Source: Microcoleus sp. bin38.metabat.b11b12b14.051 (lineage in GTDB: Bacteria; Cyanobacteriota; Cyanobacteriia; Cyanobacteriales; Microcoleaceae). Taken from it: a stretch of DNA of 64,000 nucleotides. Positions 17,124 to 24,230 of the stretch are shown here, in pieces. The stretch covers positions 1 to 64,000 of the forward strand of contig NZ_JAAFKD010000014.1 of the NCBI RefSeq assembly GCF_013299165.1, read 5' to 3'. Numbering within the stretch: the first letter of the stretch is position 1; the number at the start of each line of letters is the position of its first letter. A program made the position numbers and the translations under genes. The notes under the pieces are model-generated. The model was not told the origin of the DNA, searched no databases, and saw only the letters and a list, made by a program, of their open reading frames with translations.

Positions 17124-18197
17124 TTAGCTATTGTTCCGCACGCTACCATCGGGCATCAGGGTTTCCTCAAAATGGCAATCTCGGAAGTCGCCCCCGCAAA
17201 CACGATCATGTTTCACCCCAAAGTCGGCTTCACGGAAGTCAGTTCTGGTCAACTTGGCTTTGTGAAAATAAACACTGTGCAACATAGCTCCCTTGAAAGT
17301 TGCCTCCGTGAAATTATTACAGATAAAGCCGAGATTGACGATTCCTGCCTTATTCAATTTGGCTCTACTGAAATCGGTATAGAAAAAACTATCGTCAGAG
17401 AACCCAGCTCTCGTCAAGTCAGCTCCGCTTAAATTGGCATGGTCAAAAACTGATTGGAAGAAACTGGTTTCGCGCAAAATAGCATTGCTCAAATCTGCTC
17501 CTTCAAAATTGCTTTTATACAAATCAACCCTAGTCAAGTCAGCCCCCCGCAAAATCACTCCATTCATGTAGTGTCTGATAGCTAGGATGTTACTGTTACG
17601 CAAAATAATATCGCTCAAATCCAACCCTTTGAATTCTTCGAGTTCCCAATACTTACCTTCCAGAAAATCATAACGCTCTACCATCAAGCCGCTGAAATTT
17701 CTCTCCCCAGCCGAATATCGATTGATGATATCTGTAAACAGCATCTTTTCCATTTTAAAAATAGCGGTATCTATCTGCGCTCCCTGAAAGTTAGCACCTT
17801 CAATATTCGCGTCAACCAAGAATGTCATGCTAAAATTTGCCGAGGTACAATTAGCATCAATCAACTGAACATCACTGAAATCAGCTCCCCACAAATTAGC
17901 GCGACCCAGATTAGCCCCTTCCAAGTCAACCTGTGATAAGTCAGCATCACTGAGGTCAGCTTCTTCTAAACAAGCATTACTTAAAATAGCGCGACTGAGA
18001 TTAGCAGTGCTGAGGTTAGCTTGAGCTAGATGGGCTCCGCTGAGATTAGTTTCTCGGAAATTAGCACCCTTCAAATCAGCACCACTGAAATCGATGCCAC
18101 TCAAGTTGATGTTTGCTAGATTGGCATCGACTAAGCTCATTCCAGAGAAATCTCTCTCGCCATCGGCATAGCGGATGAGCAATTCTTCTTTGTCCAT
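17124..18197 (-). CDS. Pentapeptide repeat protein
   Basis: A 357-residue protein. It opens with [20 protein letters not shown], then a long run of A(D/N)LxX repeats (about 20-145: [23 protein letters not shown] and so on). A non-repeat break with a second [13 protein letters not shown] lead-in follows (about 153-170), then a second repeat block (about 190-345) and a C-terminal [10 protein letters not shown] tail. Such proteins fold as a right-handed quadrilateral beta-helix; some mimic DNA and bind gyrase or other DNA-binding enzymes, but most have unknown roles. It converges with the nuclease gene and shares a terminator. Its paralogue starts about 750 bp further upstream on the same strand. 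Confidence 0.9.
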   Translation of the reverse strand: MDKEELLIRYADGERDFSGMSLVDANLANINLSGIDFSGADLKGANFRETNLSGAHLAQANLSTANLSRAILSNACLEEADLSDADLSQVDLEGANLGRANLWGADFSDVQLIDANCTSANFSMTFLVDANIEGANFQGAQIDTAIFKMEKMLFTDIINRYSAGERNFSGLMVERYDFLEGKYWELEEFKGLDLSDIILRNSNILAIRHYMNGVILRGADLTRVDLYKSNFEGADLSNAILRETSFFQSVFDHANLSGADLTRAGFSDDSFFYTDFSRAKLNKAGIVNLGFICNNFTEATFKGAMLHSVYFHKAKLTRTDFREADFGVKHDRVCGGDFRDCHFEETLMPDGSVRNNS

Positions 18198-18254
18198 AAC
18201 TTTCTACCTCTATCGGTTTACACTCTTAACAATACCACCTTAGAAAAAGCTATT

Positions 18255-18941
18255 CTACTCCGGGATTACACTGTTCCAAATAGTGCCATCAGGCATGATG
18301 GTGTCTTTAAAGTAAGCGTCTGTAAAAATAGCCATGTCAGATTTGTTACCTCTAATTTCATCCAGATCCAACTCGGTACCAAAAAAGTTAGTTCTCGTCA
18401 AGTCAGCTCGATAAAAACTAACTCTATTTTTAAACTTAGCATTCCTAAAATCACTATCGGTTAAGTTAGCATCACCAAAACTTGTCTCAATCATCTCGGC
18501 TCCACTTAAGTTTGCTCTACTCAAATTCGCGTCGTAAAACTTAGTCTCCTGCAAATCGGTTTGAGTCAAATTCGCCCCAGTCAAATCCGCTCTGTCAAAG
18601 TTAGCTCGCCACAGACAAGCTTCGCTCAGGTTAGCCCCAGTCAAATCCGCATCTTCAAAATGTGCGTAGGCCAAGTCGAGGTCGCTCAAATCTGAGCCAC
18701 TAAAATTGATTCCTTGTCCGTAAAAAACCAGGGATCGTAAGTCACTTTCCTTGAAGTTAGCTCCACTCAAGTTCACTCCACTTAAGTAGCGCTCCTTAGA
18801 CTGCTCGTTGCTCAATTTCACTTTAACCAGAGAAAAGTCTCTCTCCCCTGCGTCATAGCGCCTGATCACTTCTTCAAGCCACAAGTGTTTTCTACTGTTG
18901 TATATTCTGATCAATTCTGCTTCTCGTTCTTCTTCGTTCAT
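18255..18941 (-). CDS. Pentapeptide repeat protein, paralogue of the downstream gene
   Basis: A 228-residue protein. The charged N-terminus (NEEEREAELIRIYNSRKH) leads into VIRRYDAGERDFS, the same lead-in as its neighbour, then pentapeptide repeats (about 55-205: GANLSEACLWRANFDRADL, GANLTQTDLQETKFYDANL) and the same C-terminal signature TIMPDGTIWN. It is transcribed with the 357-residue paralogue, 57 bp separating the two coding regions, so they look like a tandem duplication in one operon. The ligand is unknown; a role as partner of the nearby nuclease is speculation. Confidence 0.9.
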   Translation of the reverse strand: MNEEEREAELIRIYNSRKHLWLEEVIRRYDAGERDFSLVKVKLSNEQSKERYLSGVNLSGANFKESDLRSLVFYGQGINFSGSDLSDLDLAYAHFEDADLTGANLSEACLWRANFDRADLTGANLTQTDLQETKFYDANLSRANLSGAEMIETSFGDANLTDSDFRNAKFKNRVSFYRADLTRTNFFGTELDLDEIRGNKSDMAIFTDAYFKDTIMPDGTIWNSVIPE

Positions 18942-19076
18942 GACTTTATTCCTCGAATTTTTTGAGGATAATAAAAATGTTGATATTACTAAAATAGCTT
19001 AATGCTTAAAAACCAGAAAAGGCTTACTTCTGGAGCAAATTTTTGTAAACTCATGACATCACAGATTCGGCAGAAG

Positions 19077-19421
19077 CGAACATCGAAACACAGTCAGTAC
19101 GATTTTCTTTCTAATATCCCCAATTCTGCTGCGAAGAAAAAGCTCAAGGAAGTGACGGCTATCCTTCCAGCATAACTCACCTGATCGCTGCAATAGACTT
19201 CCCATCAGGGAAGTCTATTAATTTACTTTAGCTATTGTTCCGCACGCTGCGATCGGGCATCAGGGTTTCGTCAAAATGGCAATCTCGGAAGTCGCCCCCG
19301 AAAACACGATCGTCTTTCACCTCGAAGTCGGCTTCCCGGAAGTCAGTTAGAGTCAACTTGGCTTTTTCCAAATAAATACTATGTAACATAGCTCCCTAGA
19401 AGGTTGCCTCCGTCAAATTAT
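19077..19421. pseudogene. Decayed copy of the nuclease tail plus pentapeptide tail
   Basis: This stretch repeats about 16983-17330 with roughly 90 percent identity by eye. It holds the last 29 or so codons of the nuclease (SQYDFLSNIPNSA, ILPA and stop), the terminator hairpin (19192-19219), and the reverse-strand 3' end of the pentapeptide gene (the LMPDGS region with GGDFRDCHF equivalents). It then jumps to sequence matching about 17614-17637. Substitutions have put stops and missense changes into both pieces. It is a duplicated, internally deleted cassette. Confidence 0.85.
19192..19219. terminator. Duplicated hairpin terminator
   Basis: AATAGACTTCCC and GGGAAGTCTATT form the same 12-bp stem as at 17088-17115, with ATCA as loop. 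It is part of the duplicated cassette and may still function. Confidence 0.6.
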
Positions 19422-19439
19422 TGCATATCCAACCCTTTG

Positions 19440-19610
19440 AATTCCTTGAAGACTCACAAGGAAGAACAGCAAGCGCGACTGGCGGCGGGGTTAGCTTTGC
19501 GATCGCTCGTAACTCAACTTTTAAATTCTGGGATGAATCCGGAACAGGTGGCGCAAATGATGAATTTATCGAGTTTGGAAGTCAGGCGATTGGTAGGGGA
19601 AAACTTTTGA
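19440..19610 (+). pseudogene. C-terminal fragment of a Rpn/DUF4351-like protein
   Basis: The frame reads EEQQARLAAGLALRSLVTQL, then NSGMNPEQVAQMMNLSSLEV, ending RRLVGENF. A helical, Glu/Arg-rich stretch followed by a P-E-Q-V/I-A-x-x-x-N/G-L-S-x-x-E-V-R motif is typical of the C-terminus of Rpn-type or PD-(D/E)XK transposase-like proteins common in cyanobacteria. No N-terminal domain precedes it. I treat it as a remnant; the family assignment is tentative. Confidence 0.45.
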
Positions 19611-19821
19611 GTGTACTTACAGCAAAAAGGTGCGCCCGCGCACCCTAAATCACAAAATATTAACAGTCAACAGTTAATAATTAATATCATGTGCCATCTA
19701 AAGACAATCATAATATTGGTTTGTAGTGAGGACTTTAGTCCGCATCAAGAAGGACTAAAGTCCTCACTACGAACCTTTTTTATTACGATGGGTCATTCAC
19801 AGGAGATAATGTAACTCATGA
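19611..19821. repeat. Palindromic repeat of the GTAGTGAGGACTT family
   Basis: At 19718-19775 GGTTTGTAGTGAGGACTTTAG pairs with its reverse complement arm across a short loop. STRR-like CAACAGTTAA lies before it (about 19664-19680). It lies downstream of the PBP2 gene and could end its transcript. Confidence 0.75.
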
Positions 19822-21636
19822 CTAGAAAGGCTTATTGGTTGGTTTAAAGCCTTGCTTTTGGAAATAGGTTTTAAATACCTCGTGAGCAATTGGTGCGGCC
19901 GACACAGCGCCAAATCCGCCGCCTTCGACTATGACTGCGATCGCAATTTCCGGCTTGTCAGCGGGAGCAAAACCCACGTACATCGAATTGTCAGCGTGAC
20001 CGGGCATTTCCACCGTCCCAGTTTTACCAGCACTTAGAGGAATCGTACCGTCATTCAGACCGCGGCCTGTACCTTTTTTCACCACGTCAATCAATCCTTC
20101 TTTAATGACCTTTAAAGTAGAAGGTTTAATACCTGTGGGGATTTTTTTGGTGAGCGGTGTATTGGTTTGAGATGCCAACAAATGCGGCTGCACTCGCGAA
20201 CCGCCGTTAGCAATTGTTGATACCATAACTGCTAATTCTAGGGGAGTACAAAGTACCAACCCTTGACCGATCGCCATTGTTACCGTATCCCCAACATACC
20301 AATCTTCCTTGTACATTTTCTTTTTCTCGGCTGGCGTGGGCACTTGACCGTGATTGGCGCCGTCAATCCCCAAAAGGTCTAAATTAATCGTGCCGCCAAT
20401 GCCCATTTTAGACGCCCATTTCGACATTTGTTCGGGGCCGGCAGCCATGCCTACTTGATAGAAAAATGTATTGCTGCTGTAGGCTAAAGCATCGCGGAAA
20501 CCGATAACGCCTTTACCCGCACCGTGTTCGTTGAAAGAAATTCCGCCGATCGTAATTGAAGAAGATGATTCTAAAATGGAGTCCGGAGCAAACTTGCCCG
20601 ATTCCATCCCGGCTACAGAGGTGACAATTTTAAATGTGCTACCGACTGGATAACCTTGAACTGCGCGATTTAAAAAGGGTTTTTCTGGCCCTTGCAGTCG
20701 ATCCCATTCTTTTTGAGTCACTTTGCGGGTGAAAATATTGGGGTCAAATGTCGGCCAACTACCCATTGTTAAAAGCGCTCCGGTTTTCACGTCGATCGCC
20801 ACCACGGCACCGAGGCGATCGCCCAAAGCTTTTTCCGCAGTTTTCTGCATATCTAAATCTAAAGTTAGCTGCACGGGTTTGCCGGGAATAGGGTCTTTTA
20901 CACCTAAATCCTGGATTTCCTCGCCCTTAGCATTCACCTCGATCAAACGGTTTCCCCAAACGCCTTCTAAAGTTGAATTAGCTAATTTTTCAACTCCCAT
21001 TTGACCGACGATCATGCCCATCGGATATGCAGGGTTAGCTTTTAATTGATCTAAACTAGCTTCACCGACGTATCCTAAAACGTGAGCTCCTAATTGCTGG
21101 TTGGGATTGTCTCGGCTCGATTCAGCACGAATTTCTACTCCGCGCAAAGCATTAGCTTGTTCTCCCAAAGCGACGAAAGTACCGACATCGATATCTTTGC
21201 TGAGGCGCACTGGTAAGGCTGATTTGTAGCCGGCTCCATCGATTTTTTTGATGATTTCGGCCGCGGGAAGTTTGACGATGGGGTCAAGTGTTGCAGCGAC
21301 TTCTTGCCACTCTTGGGGCGATCGCTCTTTTGGCCACAAATACACCGATCGCGATACGCGGTTGGCTGCAAAAATTTTGCCGTTGCGATCTAAAAGTTGA
21401 CCGCGAGTCGCGGCGACTGAAACAGGGCGAATGCGGTTGTTTTCCGCCCGCTGGCGGTTGTAGGCTCCCTGTACGAGTTGCAATTCGGCTAAACGAAACA
21501 TCGGCATCGCCACCATGGTAGTGACTATCAGCATAAAAACCATCACTTGGAACGATCGGCTGCGTTGGCGTGCAGCATTGTCCAAGCCGTTTTTATCGAA
21601 TCGGACTTGAGAGTTAAAAGAAAAATCGCCAGCCAT
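19822..21636 (-). CDS. mrdA: Penicillin-binding protein 2, elongation transpeptidase
   Basis: A 604-residue class B PBP. A short cytoplasmic start leads to one transmembrane helix (about 29-50), then the pedestal with RGQLLDRNGKIFAANR. The transpeptidase domain carries the three active-site motifs: STFK (in PVGSTFKIVTSVAG), SSN (AYSSNTFFYQVG) and KTG (SAGKTGTVE). This is the PBP2 that cross-links lateral wall peptidoglycan with RodA and MreB. Length and motif spacing are normal. It is alone on its strand; a small membrane protein gene diverges from it about 200 bp away. mrdA is preferred over ftsI because of the QLVQG and RIRPVSVAATRG pattern. Confidence 0.9.
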   Translation of the reverse strand: MAGDFSFNSQVRFDKNGLDNAARQRSRSFQVMVFMLIVTTMVAMPMFRLAELQLVQGAYNRQRAENNRIRPVSVAATRGQLLDRNGKIFAANRVSRSVYLWPKERSPQEWQEVAATLDPIVKLPAAEIIKKIDGAGYKSALPVRLSKDIDVGTFVALGEQANALRGVEIRAESSRDNPNQQLGAHVLGYVGEASLDQLKANPAYPMGMIVGQMGVEKLANSTLEGVWGNRLIEVNAKGEEIQDLGVKDPIPGKPVQLTLDLDMQKTAEKALGDRLGAVVAIDVKTGALLTMGSWPTFDPNIFTRKVTQKEWDRLQGPEKPFLNRAVQGYPVGSTFKIVTSVAGMESGKFAPDSILESSSSITIGGISFNEHGAGKGVIGFRDALAYSSNTFFYQVGMAAGPEQMSKWASKMGIGGTINLDLLGIDGANHGQVPTPAEKKKMYKEDWYVGDTVTMAIGQGLVLCTPLELAVMVSTIANGGSRVQPHLLASQTNTPLTKKIPTGIKPSTLKVIKEGLIDVVKKGTGRGLNDGTIPLSAGKTGTVEMPGHADNSMYVGFAPADKPEIAIAVIVEGGGFGAVSAAPIAHEVFKTYFQKQGFKPTNKPF

Positions 21637-21838
21637 ATTAATTAATCTGCTCTTTTTATTGAATTAACAGGTAGAGACGGTTTCCATCCGGATTGTTTGG
21701 CTCAGGATCTGAGGATATAGCCCTGCCAACTTTTCACTCTTTAGTCACAGAGATAAATTCTGCCTGTTGGGAGACGGATCAGCCGGATTTTTAGATTAAT
21801 TTACCTGTTAAATATGAATTTTTTATGATGGCTCAACT

Positions 21839-22111
21839 GTGAATGAGGTAGCGGCGCTGTGGAAGCATCGATTTTTTGATTGTTTGGCTGGTTACGGGCA
21901 GCAGTTGGCTGATAATTTCTCAACTGCCGGTGTAGGAATTTATAGCACCTCGAAAGCATTAATTTCTGCTGCTTTGGGAATTTTTAATGTTTTAATTTTG
22001 CCTGTTGTGAAAGCAGTTTTTTTAGTGCGAAACCTGTTGGCGCTGGGATTGCTCTCGGGCGCGCTTGCTTTTGTGATGACGGCGATGTTTTTGCCTCTGC
22101 TGCGAAGCTAG
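21839..22111 (+). CDS. Small membrane protein, unknown
   Basis: A 90-residue frame with a GTG start. An amphipathic N-terminus (WKHRFFDCLAGYGQQLADNF) is followed by two hydrophobic helices (about 42-60 and 65-86) and a stop right after PLLRS. I do not recognise it. No strong ribosome site is visible; an overlapping short ATG frame (MMAQL, stop) ends at the GTG and might couple translation. The hydrophobic pattern and position, divergent from PBP2, make it plausible but not certain. Confidence 0.5.
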   Translation: MNEVAALWKHRFFDCLAGYGQQLADNFSTAGVGIYSTSKALISAALGIFNVLILPVVKAVFLVRNLLALGLLSGALAFVMTAMFLPLLRS

Positions 22112-22317
22112 TTGCAGGGTTTGGCTTGCGAGTGGACCTGTGGATCGCACTATTGGGGGCGATCGCCTACGGGCGATTTCCACCGCCCAATATTTCTGAG
22201 GTTTCCGTAGTGCGTTTGCTTTGCCTAAAAGCAATTTCAATCACTGAATATTCCTGGTTGTTTCTCGATTCTTCCCTCTCATCTGATATTTGGTTAATTG
22301 CCATTGAGAAATTAGGT

Positions 22318-22848
22318 TTGTAGTAAGGAATTTATTCCGCAAATTCAGGATAAGGACTTAAGTCCTCACTACGAACCTATTTTTTGTGGTGAGGATTTGA
22401 GTTTGGTAATTTAGAAGAAGGACTTAAGTCCTCACTACGAACCTATTTTTTGTGGTGAGGATTTGAGTTTGGTAATTTAGAAGAAGGACTTAAGTCCTCA
22501 CTACGAACCTATTTTTTGTGGTGAGGATTTGAGTTTGGTAATTTAGAAGAAGGACTTAAGTCCTCACTACGAACCTATTTTTTGTGGTGAGGATTTGAGT
22601 TTGGTAATTTAGAAGAAGGACTTAAGTCCTCACTACGAACCTATTTTTTGTGGTGAGGATTTGAGTTTGGTAATTTAGAAGAAGGACTTAAGTCCTCACT
22701 ACGAACCTATTTTTTGTGGTGAGGATTTGAGTTTGGTAATTTAGAAGAAGGACTTAAGTCCTCACTACGAACCTATTTTTTGTGGTGAGGATTTGAGTTT
22801 GGTAATTTAGAAGGAGGACTTAAGTCCTCACTACAAACCTATTTTTTG
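22318..22848. repeat. Tandem array of a 66-bp palindrome-bearing unit (8 copies)
   Basis: GGACTTAAGTCC recurs at 22354, 22420, 22486, 22552, 22618, 22684, 22750 and 22816, a strict 66-bp period. Each unit contains ACTTAAGT within TAGGTTCGTAGTGAGGACTT-like arms plus a degenerate spacer (GAGGATTTGAGTTTGGTAA). The units are almost identical, so the array amplified recently. It lies downstream of NanE and may be transcribed into a chain of hairpins. It has no unique spacers and is not a CRISPR. Confidence 0.95.
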
Positions 22849-22870
22849 TCGTGTTATCAGGGATACAATT

Positions 22871-23545
22871 TTATTTTTCAATCGCTGACTTATAGGCTGT
22901 CACTTTAATATCGATTCCCGTGATATCTGTGCCTACAACCACAGCCACTGCTCCTAAATCTAATGCTTTTTTTGCCATGGATGGCGCAGCTATTCCGCCT
23001 TCGCAGATTGCGGGAATCTCCAGCTTTTCTACCATTTGGGCGAGCAAATCAAATCCGGGGGGCGAGAATTTTTCCGTTTGGGGTGTGTAGCCAAAAAGAG
23101 TAGTTGCTACAGTATCTGCACCAGCTTCGGCTGCGGCGATCGCAGCTTCTATGGTATCTACATCCGCCATGACTAATTTCCCTAATTCGCTGTGGATGCG
23201 ATCGATTAACGTTTTTAAGTCTTCGCCAGCAGGGCGGTTTCGCAAGGTGGCGTCAATGGCGATGATATCTGCTCCTGCAAGGGCGATCGCCCGCGCGTCT
23301 TCAAACCGAGGAGTAATGTAAATCTCGCATCCGGGTAATTGCTGCTTCCAGATCCCAATTATCGGAGCCGATAGCTGTTGTCGCACCGCCGCCACGTGAG
23401 CCGGAGTGTCAATCCGTACCCCTGAGGCTCCTCGATGGATGGCGGTGCGAGCCATTGCTGCGATCGCGATCGGATCGTGCAGCGGCGAATCAGCAGGTGC
23501 TTGACAAGAAACAATTAATCCTGTAGGAATTTGAGAGTTAATCAT
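22871..23545 (-). CDS. nanE: N-acetylmannosamine-6-phosphate 2-epimerase
   Basis: A 224-residue (beta/alpha)8 enzyme that interconverts ManNAc-6-P and GlcNAc-6-P. Signature pieces in order: LIVSCQAPADSPLHD, GASGVRIDT, IIGIWKQ, YITPRFEDARAIALAGADII, LVMADVDTIEAA-AEAGAD, TTLFGYTP, ICEGGIAAPSMAKKALDLGA and VVVGTDITG. All fit NanE. The ATG at 23545 is chosen: the frame stays open upstream to 23692 but only through a heptamer minisatellite giving MPHA/CPMP peptide repeats. No other sialic or aminosugar gene is near, so its pathway here (perhaps GlcNAc recycling) is not evident. A 66-bp repeat array follows its stop. Confidence 0.9.
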   Translation of the reverse strand: MINSQIPTGLIVSCQAPADSPLHDPIAIAAMARTAIHRGASGVRIDTPAHVAAVRQQLSAPIIGIWKQQLPGCEIYITPRFEDARAIALAGADIIAIDATLRNRPAGEDLKTLIDRIHSELGKLVMADVDTIEAAIAAAEAGADTVATTLFGYTPQTEKFSPPGFDLLAQMVEKLEIPAICEGGIAAPSMAKKALDLGAVAVVVGTDITGIDIKVTAYKSAIEK

Positions 23546-23715
23546 GGGGAATTGGGAATTGGGAATTGGGCATGGGGCATGGGGCATTGGGCATGGGGCA
23601 TTGGGCATGGGGGATGGGGCATGGGGCATGGGGCATGGGGCATCGGGCATCGGGAATCGGGCATCGGGCATCGGGCATCGGGCATGGGGCATGGGGCATT
23701 GGGCATGGGGCTTTT
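23546..23715. repeat. Heptamer minisatellite (GGGCATG/GGGCATT/GGGAATT), STRR-like
   Basis: A run of 7-bp units, GGGAATT at the start and then GGGCATG, GGGCATT and GGGCATC variants. Heptanucleotide short tandem repeats (STRR) are known from filamentous cyanobacteria. The G-rich plus strand contains GGGGCATGGGGCATGGGG-type runs with three-base loops, a G-quadruplex-type sequence. It lies just 5' of the nanE start. Confidence 0.9.
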
Positions 23716-23723
23716 TTGGTAAT

Positions 23724-24089
23724 TTATTCCCTGTGCCCTATTGAACTCAAATAAGCGTTGAGTTTTGGTAGTAATTTATCGACAATTGGTTTGAATTTGC
23801 TTACTTCTTCGCTTGTGATAAGTTGTCTAGCATAGGCTAATCTTAACCAGTTTACTGTTTCGTACAAAGAGCCTCTGGCAATTTTTACAAAACGCCGATT
23901 ATCTTGGTCATTATAACGACCTCTTCCTTCAGCAATATTAGCACAGACACTATCAGCAGACCGAACGATCTGTTTGCCCATCGTATCTTTTGTGAAGTAA
24001 TCCCATTTTTTAACAATCTCCCAAATCTGATTCGCCAAACTTTCCGCCAACTTATAAACCTCTAATTCCTCAAAATCAGGTCTTCCCAT
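23724..24089 (-). CDS. Four-helix bundle protein (23S rRNA IVP-like)
   Basis: A 121-residue, almost fully helical protein of the S23/IVP four-helix-bundle family. PDFEELEVYKLAESLANQIW opens helix one; the family marks GKQIVRSADSVCANIAEGRGR and FVKIARGSLYETVNWLRLA follow. The family was first found inside 23S rRNA intervening sequences and also as free-standing genes; its biochemical role is unknown. Here it is not within rRNA. It is flanked closely on both sides by the same heptamer minisatellite (170 and 110 bp), which suggests that the repeats and gene moved or recombined together. Confidence 0.9.
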   Translation of the reverse strand: MGRPDFEELEVYKLAESLANQIWEIVKKWDYFTKDTMGKQIVRSADSVCANIAEGRGRYNDQDNRRFVKIARGSLYETVNWLRLAYARQLITSEEVSKFKPIVDKLLPKLNAYLSSIGHRE

Positions 24090-24118
24090 AATTACCTCAA
24101 AAACTCAATTATATTAAA

Positions 24119-24230
24119 TGCCCCATGCCCAATGCCCAATGCCCCATGCCCAATGCCCCATGCCCAATGCCCCATGCCCAATGCCCCATGCCCAATGCCC
24201 CATGCCCAATGCCCCATGCCCAATTCCCAA
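24119..24230. repeat. Heptamer minisatellite (CCCATGC/CCCAATG), STRR-like
   Basis: Alternating CCCCATG and CCCAATG heptamers, the complement of the array at 23546-23715 and therefore in inverted orientation relative to it. It ends immediately before the stop of the hybrid kinase gene. Confidence 0.9.

Noticed and set aside
22318-22848. Evenly spaced repeats as a possible CRISPR array
   Set aside because: The sequence between repeats is the same in every unit, so there are no unique spacers; it is a simple tandem repeat.
23546-23692. N-terminal extension of NanE with MPHA/CPMP peptide repeats
   Set aside because: It is translation of a heptamer minisatellite; the conserved enzyme begins at the ATG at 23545.
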